From Halodurantibacterium flavum (GTDB taxonomy: Bacteria > Pseudomonadota > Alphaproteobacteria > Rhodobacterales > Rhodobacteraceae), in NCBI RefSeq assembly GCF_042681825.1, contig NZ_JBHUGH010000038.1, positions 62,001 to 126,000 of the forward strand: DNA of 64,000 nucleotides, read 5' to 3'. Numbering within the stretch: position 1 is the first letter of the stretch; every line of letters begins with the position of its first letter. A program made the translations under genes and the position numbers. The notes beneath the pieces were generated by a model. That model had not been told where the DNA came from, ran no database searches, and saw only the letters and a program-made list of their open reading frames with translations. This document shows, one piece after another, positions 1 to 8,691 of the stretch.

Positions 1-659
1 TCGCCTGTCGCACGTTCCCAACGCGACCGCGCAAGCTCGCCCAGCGCCTTTGCAACCTCTCCCTCCACGGCCGTTGCGACGTCATGCCAGGGCTTGTAAC
101 GGCGCCGGCTGGTCGGGCGGACGCGATACGGTTCGTCGTCGCGATGCGAGCGCGTGTCCCAGCGATCGGCCGTCATGTCGATACCGCCGCAAAACGCGAG
201 CGTGTCGTCGATCGTGATGATCTTCTGATGATGGGCCGCCATCGGCGGATGCACATGGTCGAGCACAAGACGCATCCGGCGGCTGGTCATCCAGTTGAGA
301 ACGAAGAGCGGGGTAGAGCCGCGCTTGAGCTCCATCACCACGCCCAGATCCCATCGCAGCACATAGACGCGAAGATCTGGTCGGGTCTTGACCACCCAGC
401 TCAGAAACCGGCCCAGTCGGTTCGGGCCCTCCAGCCCCTTCTGCCCGGGCAAAAGGGCGATGCGCGTGTCGAAGTCCCAGCCGATCATCATCACGCTGTG
501 CTGCGCCTTGAGCACGGCGGCGCGCACGGTCGCAAAATAATCCGCGGCATCGACGATGACGGCCACCCTCTCGGCCCGGCCCATGCGCCAGCAGGTCTGC
601 CCCACCCGGAGCACGGGATCCTTTGCGTTCATTTCGTTCTGCTGCACCGGTGCACCCAT
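1..659 (-). CDS. Phospholipase D family protein (3' end outside window)
   Basis: The minus strand reads open from an ATG at 659 (alternative in-frame ATG at 632) through the left edge of the window. The translation contains an HKD-type phosphodiesterase motif (HQKIITID, H-x-K-x4-D), preceded by a WDFDTR segment and a long stretch resembling bacterial PLD/cardiolipin-synthase-like proteins. Only about 219 N-terminal residues are present; the second HKD motif expected in this family would lie beyond position 1. Family members hydrolyse or transfer phosphatidyl groups at membranes, but the substrate here cannot be told. Neither candidate start has a strong ribosome binding site, so the start is uncertain. 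Confidence 0.8.
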   Translation of the reverse strand, partial: MGAPVQQNEMNAKDPVLRVGQTCWRMGRAERVAVIVDAADYFATVRAAVLKAQHSVMMIGWDFDTRIALLPGQKGLEGPNRLGRFLSWVVKTRPDLRVYVLRWDLGVVMELKRGSTPLFVLNWMTSRRMRLVLDHVHPPMAAHHQKIITIDDTLAFCGGIDMTADRWDTRSHRDDEPYRVRPTSRRRYKPWHDVATAVEGEVAKALGELARSRWERATG

Positions 660-882
660 CCTGCCGAGGTGCCAGTATAACCGGTTCGGGCGCCTCGGGT
701 TGCCTTTGCTTCAACTTCTTTCGCCAGGTTTCGCTGGCGGGAACGTGCCGGCGACAGCGGCATCCCGCGATGTGCCCTCAGCACAGCGGAACCCGGACCA
801 GACGCAACCGTTTCCTTTCCGAACAGCCCCTGGGCAAAAAGAACAAGGGCGTACAGCCCCAAGCGACCGGACCAGAATTTAC

Positions 883-1086
883 ATGCGATTTTTCCTGCCC
901 CTGATTGCCTTGCTGACCATCGCCGCCTGTGAGACCGTCAATTCCACCCCCCTCACCCCCGCCGAAGAAGAGCTGACCGCGCTTTGCGCCGGGGGCGACG
1001 GCGCCGCCTGCATCGCGCTTGAACGGATCAACCGGCCTGTTCCGGTCACAGCCGCCGCACCCGTCGCGAATGAAGTCAACCAATGA
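883..1086 (+). CDS. Small predicted lipoprotein
   Basis: A 67-residue ORF opens with a short hydrophobic signal (MRFFLPLIALLTIAAC) whose lipobox cysteine is residue 16, so the mature peptide would be a lipid-anchored protein of about 52 residues. The mature part contains two further cysteines (in ALCAGG and ACIALE) and a proline/alanine-rich tail. No family was recognised. The ORF is open further upstream, but the lipoprotein signal fixes the likely start at this ATG. It lies 131 bp before the GH25 lysozyme gene on the same strand, so a shared envelope role is possible but not shown. Confidence 0.55.
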   Translation: MRFFLPLIALLTIAACETVNSTPLTPAEEELTALCAGGDGAACIALERINRPVPVTAAAPVANEVNQ

Positions 1087-1217
1087 TTTTGTGATACTAT
1101 CGGCAGCACGGTCTGTCGGCCTTTTGTAGCGCGCCCGGCGGCTTTTCGCTAATCTGAGCGGCAATCCGGCAGGGGAATGCCGGAAGAAACCTCCTGCAAG
1201 GGGACGAGGGATTGAGC

Positions 1218-2051
1218 ATGTTTTCGTCGACCGGCATCGTGCCCGGCCAGCGCAGCCACGCGCGCCGTAAAAGGGCCACCGCCCTTCTTATGTTACTTGT
1301 GGGCGTCCTGTTTCTGACAGCCTGCGCGCCACGTATTCCGCGCCCGACGGCGCCTGTCACATTTACCGCGCCGCGCTTTGACGATCTGCACCCGGTGGAC
1401 TGGCCGGGCCGCCGGCCCACCGCCTATCCGATCCACGGGATCGACGTGTCGCGGTGGCAGGGGTCGATCGACTGGCGGTCGGTCCAGGGCGCGGGCGTGT
1501 CCTTTGCCTTCATCAAGGCGACCGAGGGGGGCGACCATGCCGACCCGATGTTCCGGACCTATTGGGAAGAGTCGCGCGCGGCAGGCATCCCGCGGGGCGC
1601 CTATCACTTTTACTATTTCTGCCGTTCGGCAGAGGAGAACGCGCGCTGGTTCATCGCCAATGTGCCACGCGAACGGGGCGCGCTGCCGCCGGTGCTAGAC
1701 ATGGAATGGACGCGGTCACGCAACTGCCCGCAGCGCCCCCCCGGCGCCATCGTCCGGGCCGAGGCGGAACGGTTCCTCGATATCGTCGGGCGACATTACG
1801 GACAGCGGCCGATCATCTACACCACGGTCGACTTTTATCGGGATACCGGCATCGGCACTCTTCGCAACACCGAATTCTGGCTGCGTTCCGTCGCGGATCA
1901 TCCGGGCACGGTCTATGGGGGGCGCGAATGGGTCTTTTGGCAATATACGGGCACAGGGGTCGTGCCCGGCATTCGTGGCCCGGTAGACATCAATACCTTC
2001 TACGGCGATCCGGGCACATGGGCGCGGTGGCTGACCCGGCGGCGGCAGTGA
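1218..2051 (+). CDS. Glycoside hydrolase family 25 (lysozyme-type) lipoprotein
   Basis: This 277-residue protein begins with a signal ending in a lipobox-like LTAC, so it is probably anchored in the periplasm or outer membrane. The rest is one GH25 domain: the strand IHGIDVSRWQG near residue 80, SFAFIKATEGG, GAYHFYYF, the acidic catalytic strand VLDMEW and FWQYTGTG near the C terminus. GH25 enzymes cleave the beta-1,4 MurNAc-GlcNAc bond of peptidoglycan. A TTG lies in frame 6 bp upstream; the ATG is preferred because of GAGGG 7 nt before it. A gamma-glutamylcyclotransferase-like gene starts 5 bp after its stop, so the two are probably co-transcribed. Confidence 0.88.
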   Translation: MFSSTGIVPGQRSHARRKRATALLMLLVGVLFLTACAPRIPRPTAPVTFTAPRFDDLHPVDWPGRRPTAYPIHGIDVSRWQGSIDWRSVQGAGVSFAFIKATEGGDHADPMFRTYWEESRAAGIPRGAYHFYYFCRSAEENARWFIANVPRERGALPPVLDMEWTRSRNCPQRPPGAIVRAEAERFLDIVGRHYGQRPIIYTTVDFYRDTGIGTLRNTEFWLRSVADHPGTVYGGREWVFWQYTGTGVVPGIRGPVDINTFYGDPGTWARWLTRRRQ

Positions 2052-2055
2052 CAGG

Positions 2056-2493
2056 ATGCGGGGGATGAGCAACACCCGTCGCGCAGCCGTCCGCGTCCTT
2101 CTCATCCTCGCGCTTCTGCTGGCGGTGGCGCTGATCGGTATCCGCCACGCGCCGATCTACCTGCCCCGGATCGAGGCCGAGCATCCGGAACCCGGGGCCC
2201 ATCGGGTCTTTGGCTATGCGACATTGACGAACCCGCTGGTGCGGTTCGTCGTGGTGGGCCACCCTGTCCCGTCGCGGCCTGCCGCGTTGGACGGGTTCAC
2301 CCGGGACGGGCGCGACCTGATCCCCGCCCCCGGGAGCGGAGTCGAGGGGCGGGTGTTCGAGGTGGATGCCGTCGGGCTGCGCCGTCTCGACCGCTACGAA
2401 TATCTCGGGCAGGTCTATGACCGGGTCGAGATGCCCCTGCAGGACGGCAGCCCCGCCTGGGTGTATCTGATGCGCGGTGACGTCGAGGATTGA
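2056..2493 (+). CDS. Gamma-glutamylcyclotransferase-like (AIG2/GGCT fold) protein
   Basis: The 145-residue product has an N-terminal membrane segment (about residues 10-30) and then a GGCT-like domain. The nucleotide-like loop reads VFGYATL (the family usually has VFxYGTL), followed by the conserved VEGRVFEVD strand and the acidic residue in LDRYE. Family members cyclise gamma-glutamyl amides, but many bacterial AIG2 proteins are uncharacterised and the altered loop weakens any enzymatic claim. The gene follows the GH25 lysozyme with a 4-bp gap, which suggests co-expression. An in-frame ATG nine bases downstream is an alternative start. Confidence 0.7.
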   Translation: MRGMSNTRRAAVRVLLILALLLAVALIGIRHAPIYLPRIEAEHPEPGAHRVFGYATLTNPLVRFVVVGHPVPSRPAALDGFTRDGRDLIPAPGSGVEGRVFEVDAVGLRRLDRYEYLGQVYDRVEMPLQDGSPAWVYLMRGDVED

Positions 2494-2578
2494 CGCAGGG
2501 GGTTGCTTGTCCCGCCTTGGCTTGGTTTCATGCGCAGGTGGGGCTTGACCATCCCCGCGATGCAGGGATGAGGCGCAG

Positions 2579-3538
2579 GTGTCGGGAGCAGCAGACGAGG
2601 ATTTCAGCGCATTGGAGCTGGAGCGGCTTGCCGCCATCGTCTCCTCATCCGCCGATGCGATCGTCAGCAAGACGCTGGAGGGCCGCGTGACAAGCTGGAA
2701 CGGCTCGGCAGAACGCATTCTGGGCTGGACCGCAGCCGAGATGATCGGCCAGCCCATCGAAACGATCATTCCGGATGATCTGCTCGCCGAAGAAAAGGAG
2801 ATCCTGCGCCAGATCCGCGCCGGTGAGCGGGTCGAGCCTTTCGATACCGAACGGCTGACCCGGGACGGGCGTCGCGTTCCGCTGTCGATCACTGTCTCGC
2901 CGCTCCGCAACCGGGCGGGCGAGATCGTGGGTGCATCAAAGGTCGCGCGGGACATATCCGAGCGACGCCAGCACGAAGAGGTCCAGCGGCTTTTGATCGA
3001 CGAACTCAATCACCGCGTGAAGAACACGCTGGCGGTGGTGCAGTCCATCGCCCGCCAGTCGCTCCGCAGCACCCACGACCCCGCGGCCTTCGTGGCAGCC
3101 TTCAGCGGGCGCATCGATGCGCTGACCCGGGCCTATGACAGGCTGGTCGAGGCGCAGATGAAGGGAACGGACATCGCCGCGCTGGTGGCGGATCAGGTCG
3201 TGCTGGACAGCCAGCGGATCAGTTGGGCCGGCCCGCCCGTCAGCCTGGTTCCGACCCTCGCGGTCAAGCTCGCGCTTGTGCTGCATGAACTGGCGACCAA
3301 CGCCCGCAAACACGGATCGCTGTCGGTCGCAGAGGGCGTGCTCGACATCCGGTGGGAGGTTCAGGACCGGAACCTCTCCCTCAGATGGAAAGAGAGCGGG
3401 CCACAGGACCTCTCGCCGCCCGGTCGGCAGGGGCTTGGAATGCGCCTGATCCACGAGACGTTCGGCAGCATCGGCGGCGAGACCCGGCTCCGTTTCGAAC
3501 CGGACGGGGTCGCCTGTGAGATCCGCATCCCGATCTGA
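2579..3538 (+). CDS. PAS-domain HWE/HisKA_2-type sensor histidine kinase
   Basis: The 319-residue soluble protein has an N-terminal PAS domain (about residues 13-128, ending in the typical ARDISERR) and an HWE/HisKA_2 kinase core. The phospho-acceptor is H145 in DELNHRVKNT, and the ATPase part carries HELATNARKHG and GLGMRLI. There is no membrane segment and no receiver domain, so it is a cytoplasmic kinase that needs a separate partner. HWE kinases in alphaproteobacteria often feed the general stress response or c-di-GMP circuits; the EAL gene 121 bp downstream fits but does not prove such a link. The start is GTG. No flavin-binding LOV cysteine motif is present. Confidence 0.9.
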   Translation: MSGAADEDFSALELERLAAIVSSSADAIVSKTLEGRVTSWNGSAERILGWTAAEMIGQPIETIIPDDLLAEEKEILRQIRAGERVEPFDTERLTRDGRRVPLSITVSPLRNRAGEIVGASKVARDISERRQHEEVQRLLIDELNHRVKNTLAVVQSIARQSLRSTHDPAAFVAAFSGRIDALTRAYDRLVEAQMKGTDIAALVADQVVLDSQRISWAGPPVSLVPTLAVKLALVLHELATNARKHGSLSVAEGVLDIRWEVQDRNLSLRWKESGPQDLSPPGRQGLGMRLIHETFGSIGGETRLRFEPDGVACEIRIPI

Positions 3539-3659
3539 GGCGGCGATGCATCCGCGCCTCATGCATACATAATAGTCGATAATCACGGGCAGTTTTGGGC
3601 GACAGCCCGGACGCGCTGCGGTACGCTAACGTGTCAAAACGCCACACGAGGAGCATTCG

Positions 3660-4406
3660 ATGGGGCATACCTGCGAGGGCTGCCGCAACGGAAAGGTCTT
3701 GGATCTCGACATATCCATGGCGTTTCAACCGATCCTGTCGCTCGGCAGCGGAAACATCTTTGCCTATGAGGCGCTGGTCCGCGGCCCCATGGGCGAAAGC
3801 GCCGCGAGCGTGCTTGCACAGGTGACCAACACGAACCGTTATGCCTTCGACCAGGCCTGCCGCATCCGGGCGCTGGAAACGGCCGTCGATCTGGGGCTGC
3901 GGGATGAAACGGCCTGCCTTTCGATCAACTTCATGCCCAACGCTGTATACGAGCCGCGCGCCTGTATCGAGGCAACCCTTCGGACCGCGCGGCGCCTGGG
4001 CTTCCCGGTCGAACGCATCATCTTTGAATTCACCGAAAGCGAGCGGGTCGAACCCGCCCATCTTGGCCGCATCCTGCGCGAATATCGCAACATCGGCTTC
4101 CGCACGGCGGTTGACGATTTCGGCGCCGGCTATGCCGGGCTGACGCTCCTGACCCAGTTCCGCCCCGACATCGTCAAGCTCGACATGGAACTGGTCCGGG
4201 GCGTGGACGCGGATCGCGACAAGCGTACCATCCTTGGCCATGTCGTGCGGATGCTGCAGGAACTCGGGACCGAAATCGTGTGCGAGGGGGTCGAGACCCA
4301 AGGGGAACTTTCGGTGCTGCTCGATCACGGGGTGGACCTTGTGCAGGGATATCTGATCGCTCGGCCCGCTCTCGGGGCGCTGCCTTCGCCATCACGAGTC
4401 GCCTGA
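3660..4406 (+). CDS. EAL-domain cyclic-di-GMP phosphodiesterase
   Basis: The 248-residue protein is essentially a stand-alone EAL domain. It retains YEALVRG (the EAL motif), SINFMPN, EFTES, the VDDFGAGYAG loop, IVKLDMELV and CEGVET with QGYLIARP, so the metal-binding and catalytic residues look intact and hydrolysis of c-di-GMP to pGpG is expected. The short N terminus has a CxxC pair (MGHTCEGC) that could bind a metal or act as a redox switch. GAGG lies before the ATG. It follows an HWE histidine kinase and may be that kinase's output neighbour. Confidence 0.9.
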   Translation: MGHTCEGCRNGKVLDLDISMAFQPILSLGSGNIFAYEALVRGPMGESAASVLAQVTNTNRYAFDQACRIRALETAVDLGLRDETACLSINFMPNAVYEPRACIEATLRTARRLGFPVERIIFEFTESERVEPAHLGRILREYRNIGFRTAVDDFGAGYAGLTLLTQFRPDIVKLDMELVRGVDADRDKRTILGHVVRMLQELGTEIVCEGVETQGELSVLLDHGVDLVQGYLIARPALGALPSPSRVA

Positions 4407-4482
4407 ACAAGACGCGAACTGGAACAGGAAGCCCTCACTGAAGGTTGTTTCCACGGAGGAAAATCATCTTCAGGAGGAGGAC

Positions 4483-5181
4483 ATGAAGACCGGACTTACG
4501 AAACTGGGCGCCATCGCCTTTCTGGCGACCGCTTCGTTTCATGTGACGCCCGCATCCGCGCAACTGGTTGCCGAAGAGATCTGCAACCTGCCGGCCGGAC
4601 AGTTGACGCCCTCGCAGGCGCGTCTGGTGGCAAACGGGGTCTGCACCCCCGCCCCGCCGCGCAGCACGGTCACGCAGGCCGGAACGCCCACGGCGCCGGG
4701 CGTCCCCGGAACCCCCGGTGCGCCGGGAACGCCAGGTACACCGGGAGCGCCGGGAACCCCCGGGACGCCGGGTGTCACGGTAGGCGTCGGCGGCGGGACC
4801 GGCACGACTGTCGGTGTCGGCAGCGGCGCGGGCACGGGTAATACCGGCGGGCTGAATGTCGGGGCAGGCACGGGTGCCGGCAGCGACAATACGGGAGGGC
4901 TCAATGTCGGCGCGGGCAGCGGCGCTGCATCCGGCAGCAGCGGGGGCCTCAACGCAGGTGTCGGAAGTGGCGCTGCCTCGGGCAGTTCCGGCGGGCTCAA
5001 CGTCGGGGTAGGACGGGACGCTGCCACGGGTAACACCGGCGGGATCAACGCCGATATCGGCGGCGGCGGAACCGGCGCGGGCAGCGGCAACAGCGGCGGC
5101 ATCAACGCAGGCATCGGCGGCTCGGGCGGCCTTGGGGTCAGCGTCGGGCGCGACGGCATCGGGGTCAGCCTCGGCGACTAG
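4483..5181 (+). CDS. Secreted glycine-rich repeat protein with a collagen-like stretch
   Basis: The 232-residue protein has a cleavable signal (ends near ASA|QLVA, residue 27), a short cysteine-containing region (C38 and C53) and then low-complexity sequence. About eight consecutive G-x-P-type triplets (GVPGTPGAPGTPG and so on) form a collagen-like segment. They are followed by about six copies of a roughly 16-17 residue unit of the type (N/S)(T/S)GGLNVGxGxGA. A strong AGGAGGAGG precedes the ATG. The gene stands alone. The composition suggests an extracellular or outer-surface structural protein; no enzymatic domain is visible and no characterised homologue was recognised. Confidence 0.75.
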   Translation: MKTGLTKLGAIAFLATASFHVTPASAQLVAEEICNLPAGQLTPSQARLVANGVCTPAPPRSTVTQAGTPTAPGVPGTPGAPGTPGTPGAPGTPGTPGVTVGVGGGTGTTVGVGSGAGTGNTGGLNVGAGTGAGSDNTGGLNVGAGSGAASGSSGGLNAGVGSGAASGSSGGLNVGVGRDAATGNTGGINADIGGGGTGAGSGNSGGINAGIGGSGGLGVSVGRDGIGVSLGD

Positions 5182-5270
5182 GCCGTAAGGGAACGCCCGC
5201 CGCCCCATGCTTGACTCTCGATCGGGTCAGGATCAGGGTCCGGCGGGCGTAACCCTGATGGAGCCGCATC

Positions 5271-5933
5271 ATGGCCAGAAAAGGCCGCACCTTTGTCGTC
5301 ATCGGCCTGGGTGCATTCGGAAGCGCCGTCGCAAGCGAACTCGCCCGCTTCGGCAACCATGTGCTGGGGGTCGATGCCGACGAACGGCGCGTCTCGCAGA
5401 TGTCAGCCACCCTCTCGAACACCGTGATCCTTGACGCAGGGGACGAAAACGCCCTGCGCGAGGCGGGGATCGACAGCTATGACGTGGCGCTTGTCGCCAT
5501 TGGACGGGACATTGAGGCAAGCATCCTTGCCACGATGAACATGCGGATGCTCGGGCTGGAAACGATCTGGGTCAAGGCGTCCAGCCGCACCCACCACCGC
5601 ATCCTGTCCAAACTGGGCGCTGACCGGGTGATCCTGCCGGAACAAGAAATGGGCCGCCACATCGCGCAGATGCTGCACAACCCGCTTTTGCAGGATTATG
5701 TGAGCCTCGGGAACGGCTTCAACGTGGTCAACATCATCGTTCCTGACAAGCTTGACGGCACGCCCATCGCGGACCTGCACCTGCGCGACACGTTCGACCT
5801 GCGTCCGCTCGGCCTGATGCGGGGAACGGAATATCACGCCTGCGTCGCCGAAGACATCGTCCTGCGGCGCGAGGACAAGCTTCTCCTGCTGGGCAAGCGG
5901 CCCGATCTGCGCCGCTTCGGCGACACGCTCTGA
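5271..5933 (+). CDS. ktrA: Potassium uptake regulatory subunit KtrA/TrkA-like
   Basis: The 220-residue RCK protein has an N-terminal Rossmann fold with the nucleotide-binding GLGAFGSAVA, an acidic residue after the second strand (GVDADERR), and a C-terminal TrkA-C domain (from about residue 135, ending LLLLGKRPDL). KtrA rings sit on the cytoplasmic face of the KtrB/TrkH channel and gate K+ uptake in response to nucleotides. The gene ends 7 bp before the channel gene on the same strand, the classical ktrAB order. Its size matches KtrA (about 220) rather than the doubled TrkA (about 458). Confidence 0.92.
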   Translation: MARKGRTFVVIGLGAFGSAVASELARFGNHVLGVDADERRVSQMSATLSNTVILDAGDENALREAGIDSYDVALVAIGRDIEASILATMNMRMLGLETIWVKASSRTHHRILSKLGADRVILPEQEMGRHIAQMLHNPLLQDYVSLGNGFNVVNIIVPDKLDGTPIADLHLRDTFDLRPLGLMRGTEYHACVAEDIVLRREDKLLLLGKRPDLRRFGDTL

Positions 5934-5940
5934 GGCCGTG

Positions 5941-7287
5941 ATGACACCCCTCTTCACGCGGGCAAGGCGCCGGCTGAGCCGGATGCCGCCGCCGCTTGTG
6001 CTCGCGACGCTCTATATCAGCCTGATTTTCATTGGCGCGCTGGCCTTCCTGCTGCCCTTTTCGACGCCTCGGCCGATCAGCTTCACGGACGCGCTCTTCA
6101 CCTCCGCCTCGGCGGTGACGGTGACGGGGCTCGCCGTGATCGACACCCAGCACGACATGACATTGGCCGGCCAGATGATCCTGACCGTGCTGATCCAACT
6201 GGGCGGCCTGGGGCTGATGACCTTCGCGGTGCTGATCCTCTCGGCGCTGGGGCTGCCCATCGGGATCACCCAGCGCGTCTATCTGCGCGAGGATCTGAAC
6301 CAGACGTCGTTGCGGCAGCTGGGCGAACTTGTGCGCGTCATCCTCAAGGCCGTGTTGCTCTGCGAGGGCGTCGGCGCGCTGTTGCTCGCGCTTGTCTTCG
6401 TGCCGGAATACGGGTTCTGGCCGGGGGTCTGGCACGCGATCTTCCATTCCGTCTCGGCGTTCAACAATGCAGGGTTTTCCACGTTTTCCGAGGGGCTGAC
6501 GGGCTGGGCCACCGACCCGGTGGTGAACCTTGTGATCCCGGCGCTCTTCATCATCGGCGGGATCGGCTATGTCGTCATCTCCGATATCCTGCGCCACCGC
6601 CGCCGCTGGCGGGCCTATTCGCTCCATACCAAACTGACGCTGACAGGCACCGCGATCCTGATCCCCTGGGCCACGCTGTCCTTCGCGGTGCTGGAGTGGA
6701 ACAACCCCGACACGCTCGCCCTGCAGGATGCGGCATGGGAACGGATGCTGATCAGCTGGTTTCAGGGGGTGACGACGCGCACCGCCGGCTTCAACACGGT
6801 CGATGTCGGCGGCCTGCATGACAGCACCGCGCTGATGTTCATCTCACTGATGCTGATCGGGGGTGGGTCGACCTCGACCGCGGGCGGCATAAAGGTCTCG
6901 ACCTTTGTCGTGATGCTTCTGGCGACCATCGCCTTTTTCCGCCGCCAGACCCAGCTCAGCGCGTTCGGGCGCAGCATCGGACTGGTTCAGGTGCTCAAGG
7001 TCATGGCGCTGACGGCGATCAGCCTGATCCTTGTCTTCGTCGGGGTGTTCCTGCTGACCGCAACGCATGACGGCCACTTCCTCGATATCAGCTTTGAGGT
7101 CGCAAGCGCCTTCGGCACGGTCGGGCTGTCGCGCGGCTATACCGCAGAGCTTACGGATTTCGGGCGAATGGTCATCATCGCCATCATGTTCCTGGGGCGG
7201 GTCGGGCCGCTTACGCTCGGGTTCTTCCTTGCGACGCAGATGACGCCGCGGGTGAAATACCCTGAAGGCCAGGTCCATCTGGGCTGA
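5941..7287 (+). CDS. ktrB: Potassium uptake channel subunit KtrB/TrkH-like
   Basis: This roughly 448-residue integral membrane protein has the four pseudo-repeated M1-P-M2 units of the Trk/Ktr/HKT superfamily. The selectivity-filter regions are visible as SAVTVTGLAV, SAFNNAGFST, TTRTAGFNTV and SAFGTVGLSR, each with the conserved glycine. It catalyses Na+- or H+-coupled K+ uptake with KtrA. A GTG three bases upstream is also in frame. The stop abuts the stop of the convergent HNH gene, leaving no room for a conventional terminator between them. Confidence 0.92.
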   Translation: MTPLFTRARRRLSRMPPPLVLATLYISLIFIGALAFLLPFSTPRPISFTDALFTSASAVTVTGLAVIDTQHDMTLAGQMILTVLIQLGGLGLMTFAVLILSALGLPIGITQRVYLREDLNQTSLRQLGELVRVILKAVLLCEGVGALLLALVFVPEYGFWPGVWHAIFHSVSAFNNAGFSTFSEGLTGWATDPVVNLVIPALFIIGGIGYVVISDILRHRRRWRAYSLHTKLTLTGTAILIPWATLSFAVLEWNNPDTLALQDAAWERMLISWFQGVTTRTAGFNTVDVGGLHDSTALMFISLMLIGGGSTSTAGGIKVSTFVVMLLATIAFFRRQTQLSAFGRSIGLVQVLKVMALTAISLILVFVGVFLLTATHDGHFLDISFEVASAFGTVGLSRGYTAELTDFGRMVIIAIMFLGRVGPLTLGFFLATQMTPRVKYPEGQVHLG

Positions 7288-7872
7288 TCAGGCGTCCAGT
7301 TCCTGATCCCAGTAGAGGTAGTCGAGCCAGCTGTCATGCAGGTAATTCGGCGGAAAGCGCCGTCCGACATTGCGCATCTCTTCGGCCGAGGGCTGACGCG
7401 GCGGGCGGCGCAGCGACAGGCCCGACTGGCGCAGCGTCTTGGACCCCTTGCGCAGGTTGCAGGGGGAACAGGCCGCCACGACGTTTTCCCAGCTTGTGAT
7501 GCCGCCACGCGCACGCGGAACGACATGGTCAAAGGTCAGATCGCCCTTGGCCCCGCAATACTGGCAGGCGAATTCGTCCCTCAGAAAAAGATTGAAGCGC
7601 GTGAATGCCACGCGCTTCTGCGGTTTTACGAATTCCTTGAGCACCACCACCGAGGGTATTCGGATCACCGTGGTGGGGCTTCGGACCACGCTGTCATATT
7701 CTGCGATGATCGTCACCCGGTCCATATAGGCGGCCTTCACGGCCTCTTGCCACGGCCAAAGGGATAAGGGGTAGTATGACAGGGGCCGGTAATCCGCGTT
7801 CAGCACCAGTGCGGGGTGATGCCGCAGCGCGGCGGGTTCTCGTACGAAGTTAGTCCTGAAATCGCCGTCCAT
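7288..7872 (-). CDS. HNH endonuclease family protein
   Basis: The 194-residue protein has an HNH domain in its second half: a zinc pair CQYC, the catalytic DHVVPRARGG segment, the conserved N in SWENVV and a second zinc pair CSPCN. Proteins of this size and layout are widespread single-copy genes in alphaproteobacteria with no firmly established role; nicking or cleavage of DNA is expected from the fold. It is convergent with ktrB and has about 170 bp of AT-richer sequence upstream that should hold its promoter. Nothing nearby suggests a restriction or homing context. Confidence 0.85.
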   Translation of the reverse strand: MDGDFRTNFVREPAALRHHPALVLNADYRPLSYYPLSLWPWQEAVKAAYMDRVTIIAEYDSVVRSPTTVIRIPSVVVLKEFVKPQKRVAFTRFNLFLRDEFACQYCGAKGDLTFDHVVPRARGGITSWENVVAACSPCNLRKGSKTLRQSGLSLRRPPRQPSAEEMRNVGRRFPPNYLHDSWLDYLYWDQELDA

Positions 7873-8040
7873 TATCGACTCCGTCTCCGCCTCGTCTGCC
7901 CCATGGCACCAAGGCAGGACGAACCCGCCCTAGCTGTTGTGACTATATATGGCGTTTCGCGCCTGACAAGCCCCGCAAGATGCGGTGATGTCGCGGGTTA
8001 TGTAACGAAATGGTGCGACAGCCTTATGACAGCGCGACGA

Positions 8041-8691
8041 TCACAGACGCTCTTGCAGAAAACGCAGGGCAAGCGTCAGGCCGTCCGGGGCGATGCCATG
8101 GGCGGTTCCGGGCGACACATGCGTCTGCACGTCGATGCCCGCGCGCTGCAATGCGGCGGCGGCAAGCGGCATCGACTGGGGCGGCACCACGTCATCGGCA
8201 TCGCCATGGATCAGCAGGACCGGCGGTCGGCTGCGGATGGCGGCGGGCAGGTCCTCCTCGCCCAGAAGACGGCCGGAAAAGCCCACGACACCCGCCAGCG
8301 GCTCGGCTCGACGGGGCGCGATATGCAGGCTCATCATCGTGCCCTGAGAGAAGCCGACAAGCGCCAGCTGTGCCGGCGCCAGACCCTCATCCGCCAGCAC
8401 CTTGTCGACAAAGCTGTCCAGCAGATCGGCGGAGCGCATCAGCGCAGTCCGCGCTTCAACTTCGCTCGACCCGTCCATCCAGGGGATCGGAAACCACTGA
8501 TAGCCGAAGGGATTGTTCCGGCAGCGGTCCGGTGCGTCGGGGGCATAAAAGGCGGTGTCGGGCAGATGCGGCGCCAGAGGCTCGGCAAGGCCCAGAAGGT
8601 CGCGGCCGTCGGCGCCATAGCCATGGACAAAGATCACGGCGCTTTTGGCCTGACCTGATTTCGCCGGCCGGCGCCCGAACTGCAACGTCAT
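8041..8691 (-). CDS. Alpha/beta-hydrolase carboxylesterase (acyl-protein thioesterase/YpfH-like)
   Basis: The 216-residue alpha/beta hydrolase has the oxyanion region FVHGYGADGRDL, the nucleophile elbow GFSQGTM, the acid in HGDADDVVP and the catalytic histidine in GTAHGIA. It belongs to the phospholipase/carboxylesterase group that includes YpfH and acyl-protein thioesterases, which hydrolyse short acyl esters or thioesters; the real substrate is unknown. No signal peptide is seen, so it is cytoplasmic. It overlaps the upstream AlkA-like glycosylase gene by four bases, so the two are translationally coupled. Confidence 0.87.
   Translation of the reverse strand: MTLQFGRRPAKSGQAKSAVIFVHGYGADGRDLLGLAEPLAPHLPDTAFYAPDAPDRCRNNPFGYQWFPIPWMDGSSEVEARTALMRSADLLDSFVDKVLADEGLAPAQLALVGFSQGTMMSLHIAPRRAEPLAGVVGFSGRLLGEEDLPAAIRSRPPVLLIHGDADDVVPPQSMPLAAAALQRAGIDVQTHVSPGTAHGIAPDGLTLALRFLQERL

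Noticed and set aside
4700..4780. True collagen or triple-helix gene transfer from a eukaryote
   Set aside because: The G-x-P run is short, lies in a bacterial secreted protein with a normal signal peptide, and similar low-complexity repeats arise by slippage.
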